Shown here piece by piece: positions 6,185 through 13,487 of a stretch of 15,732 bases of DNA. The DNA comes from an uncultured Treponema sp. (GTDB taxonomy: Bacteria > Spirochaetota > Spirochaetia > Treponematales > Treponemataceae): contig CAMOEE010000033.1 in assembly GCA_946611835.1 (NCBI GenBank), positions 1 through 15,732 on the forward strand, in the 5' to 3' direction. The notes under the pieces are model-generated. The model saw only the letters and a list, made by a program, of their open reading frames with translations, searched no databases and was not told the origin of the DNA. The position numbers and the translations under genes are program-made. Positions within the stretch are counted from its first letter, which is position 1; each line of letters opens with the position of its first letter.

Positions 6185-6907
6185 TTAGAAGGGCCTCCTT
6201 CCGATGATTTTTTTGATTTGTCCGTTGCAGTCCGGGCAGGTGGTCTTGTGAACGAATTCGTCTTTTGTGCCGAAAAAAATGCTTTCGCCGATGTGAAGGA
6301 CATGGCTGGCGTATTTAAGGGCTGCCTCAACGTCATGGCTAATCATAATGATTGTAATTCCCTCTTTGTGAAGAGACTCAATCAGGGCGTACATTTCTTC
6401 CTGTGCCTGAGGGTCCAGGGCCGAAACAGGCTCATCAAGGAAAAGCATTTTTTGCGTGGCGCACAAGGCACGGGCAAGCAAAACTCTCTGCTGCTGACCG
6501 CCTGAAAGCTCCCGGTAGCATTTTTTTGCAAGGTCGGTTATACCCATTTTTGCCATCGCTTTTGCCGCAAGAAGCCGCTCGCTTTTGATGTAGAAGGGTC
6601 TGCGCCCGCAGCGAGACTGACAGCCCGAAAGCACGATTTCACGAACGCTGGCCGGGAAGTCTTTCTGGATGCTGGTCTGCTGGGGAAGATAGCCGATTTC
6701 GTCTGCCAGAAGACCGTCGCCTGTGGTGATTTTTCCGTCAAGCGGCTTTATCAGGTGCAGAATCGTTTTCATAAGGGTGGATTTTCCGGAGCCGTTTTCG
6801 CCGAGAATGCAAAGATAGTCGCCGGCATTCACGCTGAAAGAGAGATTTTTGATGATAACCTTTGAGTCATAGCCCAAAGTAAGGTTTTCGCAAGTAAGTT
6901 GTGCCAT
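6185..6907 (-). CDS. znuC: Zinc ABC transporter ATP-binding protein
   Basis: Cytoplasmic ATPase of 240 aa driving zinc uptake. All nucleotide-binding motifs are present: Walker A GENGSGKS (36-43), Q-loop YLPQQ (73-77), signature LSGGQQQR (134-141), Walker B MLFLDEP (154-160) and the switch histidine H191 in MISHD. The length is normal for ZnuC/MntB-type ATPases. The C-terminal tail is unusual in having CPDC (224-227) followed by a basic end, a possible metal-binding or structural knuckle not needed for ATPase function. It stands directly before znuB. It is separated from znuA by 84 bases filled by an inverted ATCTGTG repeat, so expression relative to ZnuA could be adjusted there. Confidence 0.94.
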   Translation of the reverse strand: MAQLTCENLTLGYDSKVIIKNLSFSVNAGDYLCILGENGSGKSTLMKTILHLIKPLDGKITTGDGLLADEIGYLPQQTSIQKDFPASVREIVLSGCQSRCGRRPFYIKSERLLAAKAMAKMGITDLAKKCYRELSGGQQQRVLLARALCATQKMLFLDEPVSALDPQAQEEMYALIESLHKEGITIIMISHDVEAALKYASHVLHIGESIFFGTKDEFVHKTTCPDCNGQIKKIIGRRPF

Positions 6908-6926
6908 AATATTCTCACTAGATTTT

Positions 6927-6992
6927 AACCACAGATTACACAGATTAACACAGATGATATTTAGAAATAAATAATCTGTGACATCTGTGGTT
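6927..6992. repeat. Inverted ATCTGTG-type repeat between znuA and znuC
   Basis: AACCACAGATTACACAGATT (6927-6946) is nearly the reverse complement of the arm at 6973-6992 (two mismatched positions in 20), so the pair can form a long stem around an AT-rich loop. The left arm is the same repeat found in the signal-peptide coding regions at 5297-5330 and 7935-7968. The right arm reaches the first base of the znuA stop codon (6992-6994, read on the minus strand). As RNA this is a 3' hairpin that could protect znuA mRNA or partly terminate; there is no T run. Confidence 0.75.
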
Positions 6993-7981
6993 TATTTCAA
7001 CGATTCCAGATTTGCCCGCATGGTGTCGAGATAGTTTTTACCCTTCAGTGCCTGTTTGAGCGTTGTGGACTGCAAGGAATCCAAGACGATGATTTTACAG
7101 TCCTTTACGCTGCTGCTCGAAACTACAGTCCGTGCGATTTTCTGGTCGCTGCTTTCGGTTACGAAAACTGCCTGTGATTTCAGCTCGCCCAGTTTCTTTG
7201 CAAGAAAAGCGATTGTCTCGAAGCTGGCCTCGCTTTCTGCAGAACATCCGGCAAAGGCTGCGTAATATTTGATGCCGAATTCGTCAACCAGATAACGGAA
7301 GGGGAAGCGGTCGCAAACGATGATTGTTTTTCCGCCGAAGGCTGAGGTATATTCAGCTTTAAGTTCGCTGAGTTTTGAAATGTAGGATACAAGGTTGGCC
7401 ATATAAACAGAAGAATTAGCCTCGTCCTTTTCCATTATGGCTTTTGCAATTTCATTTGTGGCGGCAATCGCGTTGTTCAGAGAAAGCCAGACATGCTCGT
7501 CGTACTCAAGCTCTTCTTCGTGCTCGTGATCGTGGTCATGTCCGTCGTGTTCGTGGTCAGGCTCGGCCTGCATTCCTTCGATGACTTCCTCTTCCTTGAC
7601 AAAGCCCTTGAGGGCCTGCATGAGGTTTATGACAAGCATTTTGTCGTTTGCTGCGTTTTTGAGGGCATTTTCAACCCATTCGTCTGACTCGCCGCCAACA
7701 TAGATGAAAATGTCAGCCGTAGAAATTTTAACGATGTCCGCTGCAGACGGCTGATATGAATGCAGGTCAACGCCGTCTTTTAAAAGCAAATCGACATAAA
7801 CGGAGCTGCTTTCGCCGGCGATGTTTTTTGCCCAGTCATAAGCCGGGAAAACAGTGGCAAGCACGGTGATTTGTCCCGCTTTTGGCTGTGCCTGGGAAGC
7901 TGATTTTTCACGGCATGAGGTGAAATTAAAAATCAACCACAGACTACACAGATTTACACAGATTAAAAAAAACTTTTTCAT
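6992..7981 (-). CDS. znuA: Zinc-binding lipoprotein, ABC transporter substrate-binding component
   Basis: Protein of 329 aa, cluster A-I (ZnuA/TroA/AdcA-like) metal-binding receptor tethered to the membrane. The start at 7981 is preferred to the ATG at 8125, which lies inside the upstream regulator gene, because GGAG lies nine bases upstream and a lipoprotein signal follows (lipobox FTSC, Cys23). Metal-site elements are His74 in VDLHSYQPS and His163 in YDEHVWLSLNN. The intervening loop is His/Asp/Glu-rich (HEHDGHDHDHEHEEE, from 143), characteristic of zinc rather than manganese receptors. The third site reads IVCDRFPFRYLVDEFG (Asp224), where many homologs have a histidine. It is followed by YAAFAGCSAESEASF, typical of a clostridial/treponemal subgroup. 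It precedes znuC and znuB and lies 119 bases after the Fur-family gene. Confidence 0.93.
   Translation of the reverse strand: MKKFFLICVNLCSLWLIFNFTSCREKSASQAQPKAGQITVLATVFPAYDWAKNIAGESSSVYVDLLLKDGVDLHSYQPSAADIVKISTADIFIYVGGESDEWVENALKNAANDKMLVINLMQALKGFVKEEEVIEGMQAEPDHEHDGHDHDHEHEEELEYDEHVWLSLNNAIAATNEIAKAIMEKDEANSSVYMANLVSYISKLSELKAEYTSAFGGKTIIVCDRFPFRYLVDEFGIKYYAAFAGCSAESEASFETIAFLAKKLGELKSQAVFVTESSDQKIARTVVSSSSVKDCKIIVLDSLQSTTLKQALKGKNYLDTMRANLESLK
7935..7968 (-). repeat. ATCTGTG-type repeat encoding the ZnuA signal peptide (copy 3)
   Basis: This 34-base unit is identical to 5297-5330 except for one base. Read on the minus strand it encodes LICVNLCSLWL, the hydrophobic core of the ZnuA signal peptide. 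The reading frame is the same as in copy 1. Confidence 0.85.
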
Positions 7982-7999
7982 AAAATTAAACTCCAAATG

Positions 8000-8085
8000 G
8001 GTTAGGGATACGGAAGGCGCGAAGCGTTGCGCAAGCAATGAAGCGACAGCGGAACCTGTAGTAGCCCGCCCGCGAAGCGGGAACC
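8000..8085. repeat. Mosaic GC-rich intergenic repeat between the Fur gene and znuA
   Basis: Short words repeat here: GCGCGAAGCG, GCGCAAGC, GAAGCG, ACAGCGGAAC, and a CCCGC-GAA-GCGGG hairpin (about 8071-8083). The area shares GTTAGGGA and ACAGCGGAAC with the intergenic stretch at 1755-1861. It sits in the mRNA leader of znuA if that gene is cotranscribed with the regulator, and it separates the two by 119 bases. Confidence 0.45.
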
Positions 8086-8100
8086 CCAAATCTTCTTTTT

Positions 8101-8493
8101 TTAACTTTTTACACATTCCCTGCAAGTGCCATACAGCGTTGTTTCCCCCCTGCTGATTTCAAAACCGTCGGTGGCCTCGACTTCACTCACCAGTTTTTCG
8201 GTTTGTGCGCTTTCGAGATGAAAAATCTTGCCGCATTTTATGCATGACAGGTGGATGTGATTTTTGCACTCGGAATTATCGTAAAACTGATAAAAAGACT
8301 CCTTGCTGCCGGCCTTTGTGACCCTTTTGATTTTTTGCTCGCTCTCCAGCTCTGCAAGATTTCTGTAAACAGAACTTTTGCTGATGTTTTTGCCCGCAAG
8401 AGCCTGTGCGATTTCTTTTGCTGAAAATGTTTTGTCAGGATTTTCGTTCAAAAAAGAAAGCAGGGCACTCCGCTGCTCGGTGTTGTAAGTCAT
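8101..8493 (-). CDS. Fur-family transcriptional regulator, probably zinc-responsive (Zur-like)
   Basis: Protein of 130 aa, a DNA-binding metal sensor. The winged helix occupies residues 1-75, with the recognition helix around ISKSSVYRNLAELE (38-51). The dimerisation/metal part carries NHIHLSC (His79, His81) and two CxxC pairs, Cys84/Cys87 and Cys124/Cys127, which form the structural zinc site common to Fur, Zur and PerR. Position at the head of znuA-znuC-znuB points to Zur, repressing uptake when zinc is ample; the sequence alone cannot exclude Fur or PerR specificity. GAGG stands about six bases before the ATG, and a strong promoter lies just upstream. It is divergent from the large propeller/HD-GYP gene. 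Confidence 0.88.
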   Translation of the reverse strand: MTYNTEQRSALLSFLNENPDKTFSAKEIAQALAGKNISKSSVYRNLAELESEQKIKRVTKAGSKESFYQFYDNSECKNHIHLSCIKCGKIFHLESAQTEKLVSEVEATDGFEISRGETTLYGTCRECVKS

Positions 8494-8505
8494 TTTTGCC
8501 TCAAT

Positions 8506-8522
8506 TTGAGAATTGGTCTTAA
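8506..8522. promoter_or_regulatory. Imperfect palindrome, candidate operator at the Fur-gene start site
   Basis: TTGAGA-ATTGG-TCTTAA has six-base arms with one mismatch and lies directly after the -10 hexamer of the Fur-family gene, over its expected transcription start. It is a reasonable autoregulatory site by position, but it is not a close match to any Fur or Zur box I can quote. Confidence 0.3.
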
Positions 8523-8550
8523 ATTATAGGAATTCATGGGAAAAAGTCAA
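8523..8550 (-). promoter_or_regulatory. Promoter of the Fur-znu cluster
   Basis: Read on the minus strand: TTGACT (8550-8545), 16-base spacer, TATAAT (8528-8523). The start would fall near 8516, giving a leader of about 23 bases before the ATG at 8493. Close to consensus. Confidence 0.75.
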
Positions 8551-8587
8551 TATGGGAACGAGTCGCAAATTATTATCCTCTTATTTC

Positions 8588-8615
8588 TCGACATTATGGG
8601 ATTCTGTGTTATACT
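8588..8615 (+). promoter_or_regulatory. Promoter of the propeller/HD-GYP gene
   Basis: TCGACA (8588-8593), 16-base spacer, TATACT (8610-8615). The expected transcription start is about 8621-8624, coinciding with the ATG at 8624, so the mRNA would be leaderless or nearly so. This fits the absence of a Shine-Dalgarno before that ATG. Confidence 0.5.
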
Positions 8616-8623
8616 TTAACTGT

Positions 8624-11600
8624 ATGTTGTCTAGAAAAGACTTGAGGATAGTCTTTCAAATTGCTTTTTGCATTCTCCTGAACCTGTTCGGCAAATTCTT
8701 TTCGGACACAATGAATTTACCCCTATGGCTCGATTCTTTTGGAACCGTAATCTCCGCCTACCTTTTCGGACCTTTCTGCGGCTCTCTTGTCGGCATTACC
8801 ATGAACATCGTATACAGCGATTTTTCCCGTCTTACGGCTTTGTATAGCCTGGCCAGCGTAATAATTGCAGTCATAGTCGGTATCGTAGCACGCAAAAAGT
8901 GGTTTGACAGCCTTTTCGGAACGATGAGCGCTACTGTCCTTCTCACCATCTCATGTGTGCTTATATCCTTCTCCATAAGCTGGGTTGTCTCAGACGGAAT
9001 GACCAGGAATTCATGGGGCGACGGCGTAATCAAATTCCTTGAGGAAGAGGGAGTCCCCTGTTTCGTCAGTTCGCTGATTGGTCACTTTTACCTTGATTTT
9101 CTGGACAAGACAGTCACTCTGGTTTCATTATATCTTTGCCTCAAATTCTGGCGGCGGAGAAAAGCCTTTTTAGATTTCTTTTCCAGTCTCAAGCATAAAT
9201 TACCCCTTGCTTTTTTCGCACTTCTTGCACTTTCATCGATTGATTCAAAAGCTGTTAAGGCACATGCAGAATCACGGAACATTTACCAGGATTTTACCTC
9301 TTATGTTCAGACGATTTACGCAAGTGATAACGGACTTCCTTGTGGCGAGGCAAATGATATCGCCCTGACCCCGGACGGAATTCTTTGGATTGGAACTTAT
9401 GCGGGCCTTTACAGGTACAACGGCAGCGAATTCCGCTGGATGAAGGATTTTGATTCCGTACACAATGTAAACTGTCTTTTTGTGGATGAAGAAGGCCGGC
9501 TCTGGATTGGAACGAACGATAACGGAGTTTCAATCAGCATCAACGGGAAAATCATCACGACCCTGGATTACAAGGACGGACTCCCCTCAAATTCCGTGCG
9601 GTCAATCGTAAAAGGTGCGGACGGCTACTATTATGTCGGAACATCAATCGGAATCATGGTCCTGGAGCTTAACAGCGGTCTGAGGGTTTGCAATATCATT
9701 CAAGATGTCGGCTATACCGTACAGCTCAGCGCAGACAAAAGCGGATTTGTTTCGGCAATCACATCGAGCGGAGAACTTTTTATCCTGAATGAAAGCGAAG
9801 TGAGGTTTTCACAAAGACTTTCGGCTGACAAAGAGGTTTACAGATGCTGCACATTCAATGAGGACGGAACCTTGTATGTCGGCTCATCAAAAAATAATAT
9901 TTACCGCTACAAAATCACTGAAGAGAATGCTGAGCTTATTGGAATTGATTCATGTGATTCTCTTTCTTATTTGAATAAGATTTACTTCACGAAAGACAGA
10001 ACTTTCGTCTGTGCTGACAACGGAATCGGATTTTTCCAGGGAAATCAGCCCTTTCATATCGTAAAAACAGGGGCTTTCAATAATTCGATTGACAATATGC
10101 TCCTTGATTACCAGGGAAACTACTGGTTCACTTCTTCAAGGCAGGGCCTGCTCAAAATTTCAGACTCATCGTTCACCAATATATACGGTTCCATCGGGCT
10201 TCTTCCCCGTGTTGTCAATGCTGTCTCAGAATTGAACGGAACGCTTTATGTAGGAACTGACAAGGGCCTCGACATAATAAAAGACGGTAAAAGAATCCGT
10301 ACGAAACTTACGGACGACCTTACAAACATCCGAATCCGCTGCATCAAAAAAGATTCAAAAAACAATCTTTGGATTTGTACCTACGGACTTGGCCTTGTCA
10401 AATACTCAGAAGACGGCAAAATCACTACTTACGACAGCACGAACAGCACAATCGGGAACAGGCTAAGGGTAGTTATCGAACTTAGCGACGGAACAATCGT
10501 TGCGGCTGGCGTAAAAGGCCTCACTTATATCAGAGACTCACAAGTCATAAAAACGATTACCTACAACAAGGACAAAAACAGTGCCCAGACACTTTCTCTT
10601 ATGGAGATGAAGGACGGAACGCTGGTGGCCGGCACTGACGGGGACGGTCTTGTGCTCATAAAGAATGGCGAGGTATCAAAAATCCTTACCCTCAAAGACG
10701 GTCTTCCCAGCGATGTAATCATGAGAACTGTTGAGGAACCGAACGGAAAAGGCCTTTATATCATCACTAGCAACAGTCTTTGTTTTATGGACAATAATCT
10801 TTCCATTCGAAAATTCAACAATTTTCCCTATTACAACAATTATGACATTCAGATAAATAAAAATGGAAAGCTTTTTGTGCTTGGAAGCGCCGGAATTTAT
10901 GTCGTTGACAACAAGACCCTTCTTTCTGATCCGGAAAAGCTTCAGACAGACCTTTTGGATTCAAAAAGCGGACTAAATACGAGCCTGACAGCAAACGCAT
11001 GGAACTATTGCGATGAAAACGACAATCTCTATCTTTCATGCGGAACCGGCGTTTATGTCCTCAATCTGAACAATTATCTTTTCGGGAATCTTTCCTATCA
11101 CATGATGGTTTCTTCCGTATATTTGGATTCGGTGCCATTCCCCATTGAGAGAAGCGAGCCCCTTATAATCGGAAGGGACATCAACAAAATCGAATTTTTC
11201 CCCGAAGTCGTAAACTACACGGTCATGGATCCAATGGTCAGCTATCAGTTGGAGGGCTTTGACCAGAATGAGACTTTGATTCCACAGAGCCAGCTTTCGG
11301 GAGTCACATATACCAACTTGCCTTCGGGGAATTACACTTTCCACATCGCTGTCCTGGATAAAAATGACAATATAATAGAACAAAGCAGCTACAAGCTCAT
11401 AAAAGAAAAAGCCAACTATGACGAGACTTACTTCAAGATTTACATGCTTCTCGTGGCTATCCTTGCAATCTCCTGGCTTACATGGGTCATCGTCCGAAAT
11501 CAGGTCCAGCACAAGCTTGAAATCCAAAAGAAGGAAGTCGCTCTGGCCAAAAACCAGATTCGCATGGGCAATGAGACGATTCTTGCTATCGCAAAGGCAG

Positions 11601-12184
11601 TCGATGCCAAAGATGTCAACACAAGTCAGCACTCGCGAAGGGTCTCTGAATATTCAGTTCTTATCGCGCGAGAACTTGGTTTCTCGGAAAAAGAATGCGA
11701 GAACCTGCGGAATGCAGCTCTCCTCCATGACATCGGCAAAATCGGTATTCCTGACAGGATTTTGAATAAGCCCGGCAAGCTGGACGATGATGAATATGCA
11801 ATCATGAAATCACATGTAACGCGGGGAGCACAGATTCTCAAAGACTTTACGATGATTGAGCATGTTCACGAGGGCGTTCTCTATCATCACGAAAAATATG
11901 ACGGGACCGGCTATCCCCAGGGGTTAAAGGGCGAAGCCATTCCTCTCTACGGAAGAATTATTGGTGTGGCCGACGCTTTCGATGCAATGACAGCAAACCG
12001 TGTCTACCGAAAACAACTTGACTTTGATTATGTAGTCAATGAGCTTAAAAGATGCCGGGGAACTCAGTTCGATCCAAAAATCGACGATATCATGCTGGGG
12101 CTTATTGAAGCGGGTAAAATCAATGTCGGTGAGCTTTATAACAAAATAAAGAGCAAACCTCAGCAAGAGGAAGGTAAGATATGA
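8624..12184 (+). CDS. Membrane receptor: ECF-S-like TM domain, beta-propeller, Y_Y_Y domain, HD-GYP phosphodiesterase
   Basis: Protein of 1186 aa from ATG 8624; in-frame alternatives are 8513 and 8552. Residues ~5-190 form about six TM helices with LPLWLDSFGTVISAYLFGPF, like S-components of ECF vitamin transporters. A basic cytoplasmic loop (WRRRK) and a seventh helix (~195-210) lead outside. Residues ~230-840 are a propeller of two-component-regulator (Reg_prop) repeats: LWIGTYAGLYRY, LWIGTNDNGVSI, LYVGTDKGLDII, LWICTYGLGLVKY, among others. A Y_Y_Y domain (~850-920) is followed by a TM helix (~940-958), a short coiled coil and a full HD-GYP domain (His1035-Asp1036 in HDIGKIGIPD; GTGYP at 1095-1099). 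HD-GYP enzymes hydrolyse c-di-GMP. Similar propeller/Y_Y_Y parts usually feed histidine kinases in Bacteroides hybrid systems; here the output is c-di-GMP breakdown. The start is uncertain; the architecture is clear. Confidence 0.88.
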   Translation: MLSRKDLRIVFQIAFCILLNLFGKFFSDTMNLPLWLDSFGTVISAYLFGPFCGSLVGITMNIVYSDFSRLTALYSLASVIIAVIVGIVARKKWFDSLFGTMSATVLLTISCVLISFSISWVVSDGMTRNSWGDGVIKFLEEEGVPCFVSSLIGHFYLDFLDKTVTLVSLYLCLKFWRRRKAFLDFFSSLKHKLPLAFFALLALSSIDSKAVKAHAESRNIYQDFTSYVQTIYASDNGLPCGEANDIALTPDGILWIGTYAGLYRYNGSEFRWMKDFDSVHNVNCLFVDEEGRLWIGTNDNGVSISINGKIITTLDYKDGLPSNSVRSIVKGADGYYYVGTSIGIMVLELNSGLRVCNIIQDVGYTVQLSADKSGFVSAITSSGELFILNESEVRFSQRLSADKEVYRCCTFNEDGTLYVGSSKNNIYRYKITEENAELIGIDSCDSLSYLNKIYFTKDRTFVCADNGIGFFQGNQPFHIVKTGAFNNSIDNMLLDYQGNYWFTSSRQGLLKISDSSFTNIYGSIGLLPRVVNAVSELNGTLYVGTDKGLDIIKDGKRIRTKLTDDLTNIRIRCIKKDSKNNLWICTYGLGLVKYSEDGKITTYDSTNSTIGNRLRVVIELSDGTIVAAGVKGLTYIRDSQVIKTITYNKDKNSAQTLSLMEMKDGTLVAGTDGDGLVLIKNGEVSKILTLKDGLPSDVIMRTVEEPNGKGLYIITSNSLCFMDNNLSIRKFNNFPYYNNYDIQINKNGKLFVLGSAGIYVVDNKTLLSDPEKLQTDLLDSKSGLNTSLTANAWNYCDENDNLYLSCGTGVYVLNLNNYLFGNLSYHMMVSSVYLDSVPFPIERSEPLIIGRDINKIEFFPEVVNYTVMDPMVSYQLEGFDQNETLIPQSQLSGVTYTNLPSGNYTFHIAVLDKNDNIIEQSSYKLIKEKANYDETYFKIYMLLVAILAISWLTWVIVRNQVQHKLEIQKKEVALAKNQIRMGNETILAIAKAVDAKDVNTSQHSRRVSEYSVLIARELGFSEKECENLRNAALLHDIGKIGIPDRILNKPGKLDDDEYAIMKSHVTRGAQILKDFTMIEHVHEGVLYHHEKYDGTGYPQGLKGEAIPLYGRIIGVADAFDAMTANRVYRKQLDFDYVVNELKRCRGTQFDPKIDDIMLGLIEAGKINVGELYNKIKSKPQQEEGKI

Positions 12185-13392
12185 GAAGAGAAAAAATAAT
12201 CACTCTGATTACATCGGCTGTCTTTATTCTTGTTTCCGCCATCAATCATTTTATAATCAACCCGAAGGATTACAGCGAAAAAGTCCTTAAAGTCGGATTC
12301 GTTTATGATGGCGACGAAAGCATACCCTACACAAATAATTTTATCCGCTCACAATACACGCTAAAGGAATACTTCAAGGGTAAAATCGAGATTGTAGCCA
12401 AAAGCAATGTCCCCCCGGACAGGCTTGAAAATGCACTTGACGATTTGGTTGCAGAAGAATGTTCAATTATTTTCACCACGAGTTATTCCCATGCAATTAT
12501 CACTAAAGAGTATGCGGAGAAGCACCCCAAAATTCACTTCTGTCAGGCTTGCGGCGACAATGTGAACGAAGAGCCAGTTCTAAAGAACTACCACACATTC
12601 ATGGGCGAAATTTATCAGGGGCGCTATGCGGCCGGGGTTGTTGCGGGGCTGAAACTCCAGGAAATGATTAACGACAATAAGATTACGGAAGAAGAGGCAA
12701 AACTTGGCTATGTGGGAGCCTATCCCTTTGCTTCTGTAATTTCTGGTTTTACTGCATTTTTGCTCGGCGCCCGCTCCATTGTTCCGACGGCAAGCCTCAC
12801 GGTAATTTACACTTACACATGGAGCAGTTTTTCCGAAGAAAAAGCCTGTACGGAGCATCTTATTGATGAAGGCTGCGTAATTATCTCACAACATACGGAT
12901 ACAATCGCTCCGGCAATTGCCTGCGAAGAAGCTTACGGCAAAAATGTATTTCATATCGGCTATAACCAGAGTATGGTAGATATTGCTCCGACAACCTCGC
13001 TCACAGGGATAAGAATCAACTGGAGTCCTTACATAATCGGGGCTGTAAGTGCAATTCTTGAAAATAAATCCATTGAAAAAGTCGTTAAGGGACATACTCA
13101 CGGAAATGACATCGGAGCTGGATTTGATTATGGCTGGGTTCAGATGCTGGAGTTAAACAGTCCTGTCGCAGAAGGAACTGAAAAAGTCCTGAATCGAGTG
13201 GTTCAGGGCTTTAAAAAAGGGAAAATCAGCGTTTTCAAGGGAAATTATCTTGGAGTCAATGTTGATGACGACGAAGATATCTACGACCTCAAAAAAGAAT
13301 TCAAAGATTGCGCCAGCTCTTCCGCACCAACATTCCGTTATATTTTAAAAGATGTCATTACAATAGATGAAATGTCACTCTTCGACAAGTGA
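12181..13392 (+). CDS. Membrane-anchored BMP-family (PnrA/Med-like) ligand-binding protein
   Basis: Protein of 403 aa. Residues 6-26 form an uncleaved-looking hydrophobic anchor (no lipobox, no clear signal-peptidase site). The rest is a periplasmic-binding fold of the basic membrane protein family: KVGFVYDGDES, then FMGEIYQGRYAAGVVAGL, KLGYVGAYPFASVISGFTAFLLGARSIVP, AIACEEAYGKNVFHIGYN, and a C-terminal GFKKGKISVFKGNY. Relatives bind purine nucleosides (T. pallidum PnrA) or other small ligands, usually delivering them to an ABC transporter. No ATPase or permease gene is adjacent. The ATG overlaps the TGA of the HD-GYP receptor (ATGA), with AGGAAGG just upstream, so the two are translationally coupled. 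This suggests the protein senses for, or is sensed by, the receptor rather than feeding a transporter (inference). The ligand is unknown. Confidence 0.83.
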   Translation: MRREKIITLITSAVFILVSAINHFIINPKDYSEKVLKVGFVYDGDESIPYTNNFIRSQYTLKEYFKGKIEIVAKSNVPPDRLENALDDLVAEECSIIFTTSYSHAIITKEYAEKHPKIHFCQACGDNVNEEPVLKNYHTFMGEIYQGRYAAGVVAGLKLQEMINDNKITEEEAKLGYVGAYPFASVISGFTAFLLGARSIVPTASLTVIYTYTWSSFSEEKACTEHLIDEGCVIISQHTDTIAPAIACEEAYGKNVFHIGYNQSMVDIAPTTSLTGIRINWSPYIIGAVSAILENKSIEKVVKGHTHGNDIGAGFDYGWVQMLELNSPVAEGTEKVLNRVVQGFKKGKISVFKGNYLGVNVDDDEDIYDLKKEFKDCASSSAPTFRYILKDVITIDEMSLFDK

Positions 13393-13436
13393 TAACTTAC
13401 TTTCCGCCTGAGATTATTGATATTATATTAAAAATG

Positions 13437-13465
13437 TTTACAACTAAAACTAATAATGTTATCAT
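13437..13465 (+). promoter_or_regulatory. Candidate promoter of the flavoprotein reductase gene
   Basis: TTTACA (13437-13442), 17-base spacer, TATCAT (13460-13465). Transcription would start near 13472, downstream of the earlier possible ATGs (13389, 13464) and 16 bases before ATG 13488. No terminator is visible between 13393 and 13436, so readthrough from the receptor operon is also possible. Confidence 0.45.
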
Positions 13466-13487
13466 GGAATGGCTTTCAGAGGGAAAA

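Noticed and set aside
5297..7968. CRISPR-like interpretation of the ATCTGTG repeats
   Set aside because: There are only three well-separated copies, two within coding sequence, with no regular spacers and no cas genes.
8513..8623. N-terminal extension of the large receptor from ATG 8513 or 8552
   Set aside because: The extension would be encoded across both divergent promoters, has no Shine-Dalgarno and no membrane or domain character; the first TM helix begins just after ATG 8624. Not excluded.
11036..11632. 198-codon minus-strand ORF opposite the receptor gene
   Set aside because: It lies wholly antisense to the Y_Y_Y and TM region of a well-supported gene, with no family resemblance.
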